In this document: positions 33,389 through 42,934 of the stretch, in pieces
Numbering within the stretch: the stretch's first letter is position 1
How the letters are laid out: each line of letters begins with the position of its first letter
DNA from: Adlercreutzia mucosicola DSM 19490
GTDB taxonomy: Bacteria > Actinomycetota > Coriobacteriia > Coriobacteriales > Eggerthellaceae
Length of the DNA: 64,000 nucleotides
NCBI RefSeq assembly: GCF_000422625.1
Contig: NZ_AUGK01000004.1
Span: 186,001-250,000, forward strand
Reading direction: 5' to 3'
Made by a program: the position numbers and the translations under genes
Notes under the pieces: model-generated
What the model was told of the DNA's origin: nothing
What the model saw: the letters and a program-made list of their open reading frames with translations, nothing else
Database searches by the model: none

Positions 33389-34165
33389 ATGACCGACGCG
33401 ACCGTTACCTTAAGCGCCGAGGAGACCGCAGCCGAGGCGCCAACGCCCGCAGCCGAGGTGACCTTGGGGCTTGCGCACTTCAAGGAAGCCAACGAGCAGG
33501 TGCGCGCCGCCCTCGCCCGCGCTGATGCAGTCACCATTCGCGAGGCAAACGCCCAGCGCTACCTGGGCTGCGCCCTTCCCGCGGGCAAGTCCCTCGACAT
33601 CTTCGGCACACCCGGCAACGATTTGGGATGCTACCTGGACGGCGGCCGCATCGAGGTGTTCGGGAACGGCCAGGACCAGGTGGGCAACACCATGAACAAC
33701 GGCGCTATCACCATCCACGGGCGCGTGGGAGATGCCGCCGGCTACGCCATGCGCGGGGGCACCATCCTCGTGCGCGACGACTGCGGCTGGCGCGCGGGTA
33801 TCCACATGAAGGAATACGAGGCCAAGCGCCCCGCCATCGTCATCGGCGGGGATGCCGGCGCCTTCCTCGGCGAGTACATGGCCGGCGGCATCATCGTGCT
33901 GGCCGGCACGCCGGGCGACTACCTGGGCACCGGCATGCACGGCGGTGTGATCTACCTGCGCCATCCCTTAAGCACCGACCGCATCATGGACGGCCTTATC
34001 CAGGAACCTGTCGGAGAGGAGGATGTTCCCACCCTGACGGCGCTGCTTGATGCCTACGACGAGGCCTTCGCCGGGGAAAGCCCGCCCCTCGGCGGCGACC
34101 TGAGCAGCTGGCACCGCCTGCGCCCGGCCAGCGCCCGCCCCTACGGCGGCCTGTACGCCCACTAG
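33389..34165 (+). CDS. gltA3: Split glutamate synthase, C-terminal beta-helix subunit
   Basis: 258 residues corresponding to the GXGXG domain that ends GltB. GGRIEVFGNGQDQVGNTMN, ITIHGRVGDAAGYAMRGG and GIIVLAGTPGDYLGTGM form the repeating GXGXG rungs. It is structural, holding the other domains. The first ~30 residues are an Ala/Glu-rich extension. GGAGGAAG lies before the ATG, 14 bases after gltA2. Confidence 0.88.
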   Translation: MTDATVTLSAEETAAEAPTPAAEVTLGLAHFKEANEQVRAALARADAVTIREANAQRYLGCALPAGKSLDIFGTPGNDLGCYLDGGRIEVFGNGQDQVGNTMNNGAITIHGRVGDAAGYAMRGGTILVRDDCGWRAGIHMKEYEAKRPAIVIGGDAGAFLGEYMAGGIIVLAGTPGDYLGTGMHGGVIYLRHPLSTDRIMDGLIQEPVGEEDVPTLTALLDAYDEAFAGESPPLGGDLSSWHRLRPASARPYGGLYAH

Positions 34166-34248
34166 GCCGATCCGCCGCTTTGCCCGTCGCTTTACTGTCG
34201 CTTCACCTGTATTCGCCCTGAGCACCGCCTACAGAAAAGGAGATTCCC

Positions 34249-36342
34249 ATGACGAACGTTCCCGAGATCTACGGCTCCCTTGTGTTCAACGAGTCCACCA
34301 TGCGCGAGCGCCTGCCCAAAGCCACCTACAAGCAGCTCATGGACACCATCAAGGAGGGCGCGCCGCTTGCGCCCGAGGTGGCCAACGTGGTGGCCCACGC
34401 CATGAAGGAATGGGCCATCGAGAAGGGCGCCACCCACTACACCCACTGGTTCCAGCCGCTTTCCGGCATCACCTCCGAGAAGCACGATGCCTTCGTGGAC
34501 CCCACCTCCGACGGCCACGCCATCATGACTTTCTCGGGCAAGGAGCTCATCCAGGGCGAGCCGGACGCCTCCAGCTTCCCCTCCGGCGGCCTGCGCGCCA
34601 CCTTCGAGGCCCGCGGCTACACCGCGTGGGATCCCACCTCCTACGCCTTCATCAAGGACGACGTGCTGTGCATCCCCACCGCCTTCTGCAGCTACACCGG
34701 CGAGGCTTTGGACAAGAAGACGCCGCTTCTGCGCTCGATGAAGGCCATCGAGACCCAGGCGCGCCGCGTGCTGGAGCTCTTCGGCGAGGAGGATGCGGGC
34801 CGCGTGGTGACCAACGTCGGCGCCGAGCAGGAGTACTTCCTCATCTCCGAGAAGGACTACGAGCGCCGCATGGACCTCATGCTCACGGGCCGCACCCTGT
34901 TCGGCTATTCCCCCTGTAAGGGCCAGGAATTGGAAGAGCACTACTTCGGTGCCATCCGCCCCACGGTGAGCGCCTACATGAAGGAGCTCGACGACGAGCT
35001 GTGGAAGCTCGGCGTGCCCGCCAAGACCAAGCACAACGAGGTGGCCCCGGCCCAGCACGAGCTGGCGCCCATCTACTCCGAGGCCAACCGCGGCATCGAC
35101 GAGAACCTGCTCACCATGGAGAAGATGCGCCTTCTGGCCAGCCGCTACGGTCTGGTGTGCCTGCAGCACGAGAAACCCTTCGAGGGCGTGAACGGCTCGG
35201 GCAAGCACAACAACTGGTCCATCTCGGCGGGTGCCAAGAACCTGCTCGACCCCGGCGAGCACCCCATGGACAACCTGCGCTTTCTGGTGTTCCTCGCCGG
35301 CGTGGTGCAGGCCGTCGACGATTACCAGGAGCTGCTGCGCATGACCGTGGCCAGCGCCGGCAACGACCATCGCCTGGGGGCCAACGAGGCGCCCCCGGCC
35401 ATCATCTCGATGTTCCTCGGCGACGAGCTGGGAGCGGTCGTGAACGCGCTCATCGAAGGCCGCGACTACAGCGAGGCAGACCGCGTGTCCATGGACCTCG
35501 GCGTAAGCGTGCTGCCCAACTTCCAGAAGGACAACACCGACCGCAACCGCACGAGCCCCTTCGCCTTCACGGGCAACAAGTTCGAGTTCCGCATGCCTGG
35601 CTCGGCGGTGAACCTGTCGGACGCGAACATGGTGCTGAACACGGCCATGGCAAAATCGCTGAAGGACTTCGCCGACGCCCTGGAGGGCAAGACCGGCGAC
35701 GAGTTCGTGCAGGCGGCCTGGGATTACGTAAAGCAGACCCTGCGCGATCACGAGCGCATCATCTTCAACGGCAACGGGTACTCCGCCGAGTGGGAAGAGG
35801 AGGCCGCCCGTCGCGGCCTGGCCAACCACAAGACCACGGCTGATGCGCTGCCCTGCTTCGTGGCGCCGAAGTCCATCGAGCTGTTCGAGGAGTTCGGCGT
35901 GCTCTCCGAAAGCGAGGTGCGCAGCCGCTACGAGGTGAAGCTGGAGAAGTACAACAAGCTCATCAACATCGAGGCCCGCGTGATGCGGCGCATGATGCGG
36001 CGGCTGTACCTGCCGGCCATCAGCGCCTATGCCGCCAAGGTGGCCGACCACATCACCTCGGTGAAGACAGCCATGCCCACCGCCAACACATCTGCCCAGG
36101 AAGCCCAGCTCGCGCGTATTATGGACGGACTGAACGACGCCCAGGAGAAGTTCGACGCCCTGGCCGCCAAGCACAAGGAGATCGTGAAGATCGACGACGC
36201 CCAGACCGCGGCAAACGCCAACGCCCACGAGCTGCTGCCGCTCATGGAGAGCCTGCGCGAGACCGTGGACAACCTGGAGATTCTCGTGCCCGACAGCGAC
36301 TGGCCCGTGCCGTCGTACAATGAGATCCTCTTCTATGCCTAG
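34249..36342 (+). CDS. glnN: Type III glutamine synthetase
   Basis: 697 residues, the size of GSIII (about 720) rather than GSI (about 470). [27 protein letters not shown] and [14 protein letters not shown] carry the metal and substrate ligands. It condenses glutamate and ammonia using ATP. AAGGAG six bases before the ATG is strong. It completes the GS/GOGAT cycle with the three upstream genes; nothing in the sequence shows its regulation. Confidence 0.94.
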   Translation: MTNVPEIYGSLVFNESTMRERLPKATYKQLMDTIKEGAPLAPEVANVVAHAMKEWAIEKGATHYTHWFQPLSGITSEKHDAFVDPTSDGHAIMTFSGKELIQGEPDASSFPSGGLRATFEARGYTAWDPTSYAFIKDDVLCIPTAFCSYTGEALDKKTPLLRSMKAIETQARRVLELFGEEDAGRVVTNVGAEQEYFLISEKDYERRMDLMLTGRTLFGYSPCKGQELEEHYFGAIRPTVSAYMKELDDELWKLGVPAKTKHNEVAPAQHELAPIYSEANRGIDENLLTMEKMRLLASRYGLVCLQHEKPFEGVNGSGKHNNWSISAGAKNLLDPGEHPMDNLRFLVFLAGVVQAVDDYQELLRMTVASAGNDHRLGANEAPPAIISMFLGDELGAVVNALIEGRDYSEADRVSMDLGVSVLPNFQKDNTDRNRTSPFAFTGNKFEFRMPGSAVNLSDANMVLNTAMAKSLKDFADALEGKTGDEFVQAAWDYVKQTLRDHERIIFNGNGYSAEWEEEAARRGLANHKTTADALPCFVAPKSIELFEEFGVLSESEVRSRYEVKLEKYNKLINIEARVMRRMMRRLYLPAISAYAAKVADHITSVKTAMPTANTSAQEAQLARIMDGLNDAQEKFDALAAKHKEIVKIDDAQTAANANAHELLPLMESLRETVDNLEILVPDSDWPVPSYNEILFYA

Positions 36343-36379
36343 GCGCGCGCGACGAGATATTCAGGGAAAGGTGATGGCC

Positions 36380-37369
36380 ATGGAGATAACGGGAGCAGGC
36401 GTTGCGGGTCGCTACCCCTTCGCGAAGCTGCACGGGCTCGGCAACGACTTCGTGTTCTTCGACGACCGTGACGAGACGATGGATGTGTCAGTTGACCAGG
36501 TGAAGCAGCTGTGTGACCGCCGATTCGGCATCGGAGCTGACGGGGTCATCCTCGTGCGGCCCGCTCACCTTGAGGGCTGCGATGGACTCATGTACTACAT
36601 CAACGCCGACGGCACCTTGGCCCAGATGTGCGGCAACGGCGTGCGCTGCTTCGCGAAGTACGTGGTGGACCGCGGCATCGTGGACGCCGCGCGCGGCAGC
36701 CTGACCGTGGAGACCCTGGCCGGGCCGCGTGCCATCCGCTTCACGGTGGACGAGGCCGACAAGCTTGCCATGGCCCAGGTGGACATGGGCGCCCCCGTTC
36801 TGGAGGCCGCCGAGGTTCCCTTGAATGCCGCCGCGGCCGACGAGGCCTGCGCGGTGGTGCTGGAAGAGCGGGCGGTGCGCCCGTGCGACGGGCAGGCGCG
36901 TTCTTCCGCCACGACACTGACGCTGGCCTACCCCACTGGCCCCTCGTTCGCCTTCGTCGGCGTGTCCATGGGCAACCCCCACGCCGTGTGCCTCATCGAC
37001 GACTGGGAGGCGCTGCCCGCCCATCTGTTCAAGGGCGGCGAGAAGTCGCTGGAGACCTTCGATGTGGATGTCGTGGGCGCCTACTTCGAGAGCCATCCCG
37101 CCTTCCCCGAGAAGACCAACGTGGAATTCGCCTGCGTGGATGATAGCGGCATCGCCATGCGCGTCTTCGAGCGCGGCTGCGGCGAGACCATGGCCTGCGG
37201 AACCGGCGCCTGCGCGACGCTGGTGGCCGCGGCCCTCACCGGGCGCTCCGAGCGCGAGAACGACGTACGCCTGCGCGGGGGCACCCTGCATATTCTCTGG
37301 GACGAGACCGACCACGTCATCATGACCGGCCCGGCCGAGGAGGCTTTCATCGGAGAGGTGGAGCTGTAA
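36380..37369 (+). CDS. dapF: Diaminopimelate epimerase
   Basis: Interconverts LL- and meso-diaminopimelate for lysine and peptidoglycan. The two catalytic cysteines are in MCGNGVRC (C84) and MACGTGAC (C273). At 329 residues it is longer than usual (about 275) because of an insertion around 165-190 (ACAVVLEERAVRPCDGQARS). AAAGG at 36367-36371 fits the ATG at 36380; an ATG two codons earlier is also possible. It converges on dapL, the enzyme before it in the pathway. Confidence 0.93.
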   Translation: MEITGAGVAGRYPFAKLHGLGNDFVFFDDRDETMDVSVDQVKQLCDRRFGIGADGVILVRPAHLEGCDGLMYYINADGTLAQMCGNGVRCFAKYVVDRGIVDAARGSLTVETLAGPRAIRFTVDEADKLAMAQVDMGAPVLEAAEVPLNAAAADEACAVVLEERAVRPCDGQARSSATTLTLAYPTGPSFAFVGVSMGNPHAVCLIDDWEALPAHLFKGGEKSLETFDVDVVGAYFESHPAFPEKTNVEFACVDDSGIAMRVFERGCGETMACGTGACATLVAAALTGRSERENDVRLRGGTLHILWDETDHVIMTGPAEEAFIGEVEL

Positions 37370-37420
37370 CCCTCCGCGGCAGTCGGGCGCTCGCGCGAAG
37401 CCCCTATCCCCCGGCACGAC

Positions 37421-37464
37421 AACGCCCCCGCAATCATGGCGAAAGCCGCGATTGCGGGGGCGTT
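37421..37464. terminator. Bidirectional terminator between dapF and dapL
   Basis: A perfect 15-bp stem (AACGCCCCCGCAATC / GATTGCGGGGGCGTT) with T and A ends serves both convergent genes. Confidence 0.88.
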
Positions 37465-37527
37465 TCACGTGCAGGGCCAGCTTTGAGGGCGCGGACGCGC
37501 GGCGGGGAGCGCGCTCGAGTGGTACCG

Positions 37528-38745
37528 CTACCCGAGGGCGCCGATCCGCTCCATGGCCCGCTCGGCGTCGGTGCGCTCGCCGAAGGCGGTCAGGCGCACG
37601 TACCCCTCGCCGGCCGGGCCGAACCCGGCCCCGGGCGTGGTGATGACGGCCGCCTCGCTCAAAAGCCGGTCGAAGAACTCCCACGAGCCCATGCCCTCGG
37701 GCGTCTTGCACCAGATATAGGGGCTGTTCACCGCTCCGTACACGGTGTAGCCGGCCGCCTCCAGCCCCTCCTTGATGAGACGGGCGTTGGCCCGATAGTA
37801 GGCGATGGCCTCGTCCACCTGGCGGGCACCCTCGGGCGTGTAGATGGCCTCGGCGCCGCGCTGGATCACATAGGAGGCGCCGTTGAACTTGGTGCACTGG
37901 CGGCGGTTCCACATATCGTGCAGGCTCTGCCCGCCGCGCACGAGGGCCCGCGGCACCACGGTGTAGCCGCAGCGGGCCCCCGTGAAGCCGGCCGTCTTCG
38001 AGAAGGAGCGGAACTCGATGGCGCAGGTCTCGGCACCGGGCACTTCGAAGATGGAATGGGGCACGTCGGCATCCACGATGAAGCGCTCGTAGGCCGCGTC
38101 GAACATGATGACCGCCCCGCACTCGTTGGCGTAATCCACCCAGGCTTGGAGCTGGCCGCGCGTGAGCACGGTGCCCGTGGGGTTGTTCGGACTGCACAGG
38201 TAGATGATGTCCACCGGCACCTCGGGCAGCGCCGGGCAAAAGCCGTTCTCGGCCGTGGTGGGCATGTAGACGATGTTCTCCCACCGCTGGGATGCCTCGT
38301 CGTAGTCGCCGGCGCGTCCGGCCATGGCGTTGGAGTCCACGTAGACGGGGTACACCGGGTCGCACACGGCGATGACGTTGTCGGTGGCGAAGATGTCGCC
38401 GATGTTGCCGCAATCCGACTTGGCGCCGTCGGAGATGAAGATCTCATCGGCATCGACGCTCACGCCCCGCGCCGCGAAATCGCCCTGGGCGATGGCCTCG
38501 CGCAGGAAGGCGTAGCCCTGCTCGGGACCGTAGCCGTGGAACGTTTCGGCCGCCGCCAGGTCGTCCACGGCGCGGTGCATGGCCTCGATGACTGCCGGCG
38601 CAAGCGGCCGCGTCACATCGCCGATTCCCATGCGGATCAGATCGGCATCGGGATGCTTCGCGGCAAACGCCGCCGTGCGCCGTGCGATCTCCGAGAAGAG
38701 ATAGCTTCCCGGCAGTTTGCCGTAGTTCTCGTTGATATGGGCCAT
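37528..38745 (-). CDS. dapL: LL-diaminopimelate aminotransferase
   Basis: 405 residues, class I PLP aminotransferase that converts tetrahydrodipicolinate directly to LL-diaminopimelate with glutamate. The PLP lysine is K250 in [15 protein letters not shown], a segment diagnostic of DapL; SPNNPTGT (about 185-192) and the [19 protein letters not shown]-terminus agree. Its presence beside dapF shows that the organism uses the aminotransferase route without succinylated or acetylated intermediates. Confidence 0.95.
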   Translation of the reverse strand: MAHINENYGKLPGSYLFSEIARRTAAFAAKHPDADLIRMGIGDVTRPLAPAVIEAMHRAVDDLAAAETFHGYGPEQGYAFLREAIAQGDFAARGVSVDADEIFISDGAKSDCGNIGDIFATDNVIAVCDPVYPVYVDSNAMAGRAGDYDEASQRWENIVYMPTTAENGFCPALPEVPVDIIYLCSPNNPTGTVLTRGQLQAWVDYANECGAVIMFDAAYERFIVDADVPHSIFEVPGAETCAIEFRSFSKTAGFTGARCGYTVVPRALVRGGQSLHDMWNRRQCTKFNGASYVIQRGAEAIYTPEGARQVDEAIAYYRANARLIKEGLEAAGYTVYGAVNSPYIWCKTPEGMGSWEFFDRLLSEAAVITTPGAGFGPAGEGYVRLTAFGERTDAERAMERIGALG

Positions 38746-38975
38746 AACCTTGCCTTTCTCGCGGTTTTGCCCATTGTAGGCGGGCTCTGTTACCCGCAGG
38801 TTTCGGCTGCCCGAAACGGCCAGGATGCCATCCCCGCGAACGGCCCGTCAGCCCGAGCGCGCCCCTGGGCTCGCATCGGCCCGGTGCACCAGGGTGCCCG
38901 GGCTGGTGCGGGCCCCGTGCGGCCGAAACCGTGCCAGCGCGAGCCCTGCGGCCGAATGGAGCCGCTGAAAGCAAA

Positions 38976-39007
38976 CAGGCTCTGACACCTTGCGATGCCA
39001 GAGCCTG
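38976..39007 (-). terminator. Terminator downstream of tRNA-Pro
   Basis: CAGGCTCTG and CAGAGCCTG pair around a 14-base loop; on the minus strand TTTG and CTTT follow. It lies 9 bases beyond the tRNA 3' end. Confidence 0.75.
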
Positions 39008-39015
39008 AAACAAGC

Positions 39016-39092
<77 letters not shown>

Positions 39093-39124
39093 TTGTGCGT
39101 TTAAGCCTCTGCTCAAACAGCTTG

Positions 39125-39130
39125 ATTATA
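39125..39130 (-). promoter_or_regulatory. -10 element of tRNA-Pro
   Basis: TATAAT 32 bases upstream of the tRNA 5' end on the minus strand. TTGCAA, 20 bases further up, is a poor -35 by spacing. Confidence 0.55.
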
Positions 39131-39527
39131 ATAACCTTACCCCCGAAGCATTGCAAGAGGTAATTTTCCATTTTTGGCCCCAGCGGTGCCAACGTGCGCG
39201 AGAGGCTACCCATACAGCTCCCCCCCCCCGCCATCCTCGACAGCCTCGCGTCGGAATCTCACCCGGCCCGGCCGTTTTGCGGAGAAAATCACGGTTCTCG
39301 TACCCTCGCCGGCGCAGACGGCGCTTCGGAAATTCCGCGAACTGGGGAAACGCTCGCGTACTGTCCCAGGGGAAGGCGCTGTTCGCCCTGAAAACTACAA
39401 GAACCGTCGATTTCATCACATTTCAGCGTACCTCGCCACCTGTCAGCGCATCTCAGCGCTGTTCCCGTATGCGCGCCCGCTGCTCCCTCCCGCAGCGGAG
39501 GCTTCTTCATTTTCCCAGTTCATAGCC

Positions 39528-39561
39528 TTGGGTTATGGCGCGGGTTAGGCATTTAACCCAA
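39528..39561. promoter_or_regulatory. Inverted repeat upstream of reductase 1
   Basis: TTGGGTTA (39528-39535) and TAACCCAA (39554-39561) are perfect inverse copies 18 bases apart, about 175 bases before the reductase start. They could be a site for the LuxR protein encoded downstream. The link is inference. Confidence 0.4.
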
Positions 39562-39734
39562 AAGTTTCCCCTCGCCCGATGCGCCGCAGCGCGTTCGTCG
39601 GGCATGATGCGGGCCGTCAGAAGCGCTGAACGGCACGCGGTACCGCCGACGATCCCCAGGGATACCGGCCCCCGTTAAGCGCATCGGGAACGCGGCGCCT
39701 GAGAGAGCGCCGCCCATCTCTTAGGAGGGAAATC

Positions 39735-41357
39735 ATGGAAGTCACCCGTCGCGATCTGTTCAAGCTCTCCGGTCTGGCCGCCGCTGGCGTCATGGGAGCC
39801 GGCGCCCTGGCCGGCTGCGCCCCGAAGTCGCCGGCCGCCGACGCCGGCCTTGCCGAGACCGGGGCCGCTGATGCCGGCCTGCCAGAGTTCCTGCAGGCCC
39901 CCGAGCCCATCACCGACTTCGCGGATACCAAGGAGTTCGACATCGTCGTCATCGGCGCGGGCGAGTCGGGTCTGGCCGCTGTGCACACGGCCCTGGAGGG
40001 CGGCGCGAAGGTGGCCTGCGTGCAGAACATCGGCACGGCTCAGACTACGGGCAACATGGGCGCATCGGTGGATACCACCAAAACCGACGAGGCCGGCATC
40101 CAAGCCTGCGTAGGTTTCCTCATGGAGAAGAACGCCTACCGTTCCAACCGCAAGCTTTTGGAGGCGTGGGCGCGCAACTCCTATGAAGCCGTGACCTGGT
40201 GGGCCGAGACGGCGGCGGCCGGCGGCGTGGAGTCGAAGCCCTACGATAGCGATCGCGAGTACAACGGCTATGCCTACTCGCTGCACGCCAACACCTACAA
40301 CCATGTGGAAGGCGCGCACAACGCCGCCGCCCTGGTGATATGCGACGCTCTGGCCGCCAAGGGAGCCGAGTTCTTCTTCAACTCCCCCGCTGTGCAGCTG
40401 CACAAGGAGGGCGAGCGCGTTGATGGCGTTGTCTGCGAGACCGAGAACGGATTCGTGCTGTTCAAAGGCGCCAAGGGCGTCATCCTCGCCTCGGGCGACT
40501 GCTCGGGCAACCAGGAAATGCGCGACTACTACTGTCCCGACCAGCGTGGCTTCAAGGGCGCGAGTTCCTTCCGCGATGGCATGGGCATGATGGCCGGTGT
40601 GTGGGCCGGCGCCCAGATGACCCCGGTGAACCATTCGAAGATGGTTCACGGCGGCGGCGCGCTCACCCGCCTGGAGCTACCCTTCCTGAACCTGGACATC
40701 CACGGCAAGCGCTTCATGAACGAGGTCTTGTCCTTCGCCTATCTGAACAACCTCATGCGCGGGTATCTGGAGGAGTACGATTTCGAGAATCCCATGGCAG
40801 CGAAGTTCTTCACCATCATGCCAGCCAACTGGGTCGAGATCGGCGAGCAGTGGCAGGCCGCCTATCCCGGCGAGGTGAAGTTCAACGTGGGCAACATGAA
40901 GCTTCCCACCGAAGACCAGTTCGTTCGCGGTGAGACCTTTGCCGAGCTGGCGGCGAATATGAACGCCTACATGAAAGCCGATGAGTGGAATATCGACCCC
41001 ATTGACGAGGCGACCATCGTCGAATCCATCGAGGCTTACAACGAGCTGTGCGCCACCGGGGTCGACGGCCAGTTCGGCAAGCGGGCCGCCTTCATGACGC
41101 CTATCGAGCAGGGTCCGTTCTTCGCGGTGCCCCGTGGCGCGAATATAGTGTCAGCGGTACTGGGCGGCCTGACCGTAGACGAGAACCAGCAGTGCCTGAA
41201 TGCCGATGGCGAGCCCATCGAGGGTCTGTTCGCCGTGGGCAATGCCTCGGGCCAGTTCTATGGCGGCATTGACTACCCCATGGATGTGGAGGGCCTGTCG
41301 GTCGGCCGCGCCATCACCTCCGGCTACGTTACCGGCCGCTACGTGGCCGCCCTGTAG
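39735..41357 (+). CDS. Tat-exported lipoprotein FAD reductase (fumarate reductase flavoprotein-like), copy 1
   Basis: 540 residues. Tat signal TRRDLF (R5, R6) with lipobox ending LAGC-28, so it should be exported folded with FAD and tethered outside. The FAD-binding Rossmann loop is GAGESG (74-79); HGKRFMNE is the conserved capping-domain segment. The HHTxGG and NRLGGN motifs that bind fumarate in flavocytochrome fumarate reductases are replaced by SAVLGGL and VEGLSVGRA, so the substrate is probably not fumarate. No heme motif or FMN-binding domain is present, so a separate electron donor is needed. A LuxR gene follows on the same strand. Confidence 0.87.
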   Translation: MEVTRRDLFKLSGLAAAGVMGAGALAGCAPKSPAADAGLAETGAADAGLPEFLQAPEPITDFADTKEFDIVVIGAGESGLAAVHTALEGGAKVACVQNIGTAQTTGNMGASVDTTKTDEAGIQACVGFLMEKNAYRSNRKLLEAWARNSYEAVTWWAETAAAGGVESKPYDSDREYNGYAYSLHANTYNHVEGAHNAAALVICDALAAKGAEFFFNSPAVQLHKEGERVDGVVCETENGFVLFKGAKGVILASGDCSGNQEMRDYYCPDQRGFKGASSFRDGMGMMAGVWAGAQMTPVNHSKMVHGGGALTRLELPFLNLDIHGKRFMNEVLSFAYLNNLMRGYLEEYDFENPMAAKFFTIMPANWVEIGEQWQAAYPGEVKFNVGNMKLPTEDQFVRGETFAELAANMNAYMKADEWNIDPIDEATIVESIEAYNELCATGVDGQFGKRAAFMTPIEQGPFFAVPRGANIVSAVLGGLTVDENQQCLNADGEPIEGLFAVGNASGQFYGGIDYPMDVEGLSVGRAITSGYVTGRYVAAL

Positions 41358-41500
41358 AGCCATCCCATCCCGTCTTTTCCCGTCCCTTCCCTTGCACAGC
41401 GCCCGCCGGCCTCCCTCCCCCTGGCGGGCGCTGTGGCCTTCCCGCATCGCGGGCGGCACGAGAAGCCTCCTCCTCGCGCCCATCGGGACGGTAGAGTCGC

Positions 41501-41506
41501 TATAAT
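41501..41506 (+). promoter_or_regulatory. -10 element of LuxR gene 1, likely leaderless transcript
   Basis: TATAAT ends 6 bases before the ATG at 41513, so the transcript would begin at the start codon. No ribosome site precedes the ATG. Confidence 0.55.
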
Positions 41507-41512
41507 GGCCCC

Positions 41513-42934
41513 ATGAACTCCACCGATCGCAAACCTCGCCCCTGGCAGCGCATCGATCATCTCGACCAGATGATCCCCTACCTGTTCGCTCTTGGCTGCG
41601 CACGAGCGTGGATGACGCTCACCTTCGCGGCCCCCGAGGGCATCGCCCTGTCCGTGGGCTTCGATCCCCATACGGTATTCGACTACGCCTATGCGCTGAC
41701 GGGCATCCTGGCCACCCTGGCCGCGAGCCGCATCGCGCCGCTGCATGCTCAACCGTGGGCGCGGCCGGCAGCGCTGCTCGCGATGTTGGCGGCCTCGGCC
41801 TGCATGATCGGCGCTCCCGGCGCCGGCGATGGGGCGGCGCCCCTCCTGTTTGCGGGGGCCATCCTGGGCGCTTTCGGCTTCTGCACCACTCTGCTCATGT
41901 TCAATGAGGCCATCGCGCCTTTAAGCCTGGTGCGCATCGCCCTGTATATGGCGGCCTCCCGCTTTATTGCCGTGCCGCTTACCTACCTGTGCCAGGGACT
42001 AGTTGGCGAGCGCTTCTCGCTCATGCTCGTGCTGCTGCCCCTGCTCTCCCTGGCCAGCCTGACGCTGGCCTTCCGCCAGCTGCCCGAGCGCGACCGGAAG
42101 GCGGGTCCCTACCCGAAGTTCTCCTACCCGTGGAAGCCCTTGGCGGTGCTGTGCATCTATGCCTTTGCCTACGGCATGCGCGCCAGCCAGCTGCCGGCAG
42201 GGGCGGGCGTCCATTCGTCGCTCTCGACGGCCCTGGTCATGGGTGTGTTCTTTGTCATCGTGTACTTTTTCTCGAACCGTTTCAGCGTCAGCGTGCTGTT
42301 CCGCTCGCCGCTTTTGCTCATGGTGTGCGGCCTTCTGCTCATTCCCGCTGAGGGCATTCTGGGCACTGCGGCTGCGGGATACCTCATCTCCATGGGCATG
42401 ACGCTGATGTCGCTGCTCGTATCGCTGCTGTTCTTCGATCTGTCGAAGCGCATGGGCGTAGCCGTCCTGGCGCTGACCGGTGCGATGTGCGTGAATCCGC
42501 TATTCACCATTTGGGGTGGAAACTGCGCCGATCTGCTGGCAGGCACGGGGCTGGCACCCCAGACCCAGGACATCGTTATCACCGTGGCCGTGGTGATGCT
42601 CGTGCTGGCGAGTACGCTCGTGCTGCTGTCGGAGAAGGACCTTGCATCGCGCTGGGGCGTCAAGCTGCTGGAAACCGAGAACCTAGCTGCCGACAGCCTG
42701 CGCGCCGAGGCCATGGCCGAGCGCTGCGATGCCGTAACGGCCCAGTACCATCTGAGTCCGCGCGAAGACGAGATCTGCCGCCTGATCGCCCAGGGCAAGA
42801 CCAACGCCGAGATCGAACGCGAGCTGTTCATCGCGCCGGGCACCCTGAAGGCCCACATCCAGCACATCTACGTGAAGGTCGGCGTGCACAGCCGCAAGGA
42901 ACTGGTGGCCCTCTGCGGAGGCGAGGCGGCCTAA
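41513..42934 (+). CDS. Membrane-anchored LuxR family regulator (1)
   Basis: 473 residues. About twelve hydrophobic segments (residues ~22-375) are followed by a LuxR helix-turn-helix (about 408-465) with LSPREDEICRLIAQGKTNAEIERELFIAPGTLKAHIQHIYVKVGVHSRKEL compressed here to its landmarks LSPRE, GTLKAHI and YVKVGVH. Such polytopic LuxR proteins are common beside reductases in Eggerthellaceae and probably sense a membrane-permeant or external ligand. It follows reductase 1 by 155 bases. The end overlaps the convergent HemN-like gene by 4 bases. Confidence 0.9.
   Translation: MNSTDRKPRPWQRIDHLDQMIPYLFALGCARAWMTLTFAAPEGIALSVGFDPHTVFDYAYALTGILATLAASRIAPLHAQPWARPAALLAMLAASACMIGAPGAGDGAAPLLFAGAILGAFGFCTTLLMFNEAIAPLSLVRIALYMAASRFIAVPLTYLCQGLVGERFSLMLVLLPLLSLASLTLAFRQLPERDRKAGPYPKFSYPWKPLAVLCIYAFAYGMRASQLPAGAGVHSSLSTALVMGVFFVIVYFFSNRFSVSVLFRSPLLLMVCGLLLIPAEGILGTAAAGYLISMGMTLMSLLVSLLFFDLSKRMGVAVLALTGAMCVNPLFTIWGGNCADLLAGTGLAPQTQDIVITVAVVMLVLASTLVLLSEKDLASRWGVKLLETENLAADSLRAEAMAERCDAVTAQYHLSPREDEICRLIAQGKTNAEIERELFIAPGTLKAHIQHIYVKVGVHSRKELVALCGGEAA

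Larger units (their letters stand above)
39093..39734. other. Gap between tRNA-Pro and reductase 1
   Basis: The 642 bases hold the tRNA promoter (-10 TATAAT on the minus strand at 39130-39125), an AT-rich patch (about 39110-39175), a C10 run near 39222, an inverted repeat at 39528-39561 and GC-rich sequence before the reductase gene. Several small open frames cross it, but none has a ribosome site or protein-like composition. Confidence 0.6.

Noticed and set aside
39215-39235. C10 tract as a phase-variable switch
   Set aside because: It lies in an intergenic stretch far from the reductase start and no coding frame crosses it.
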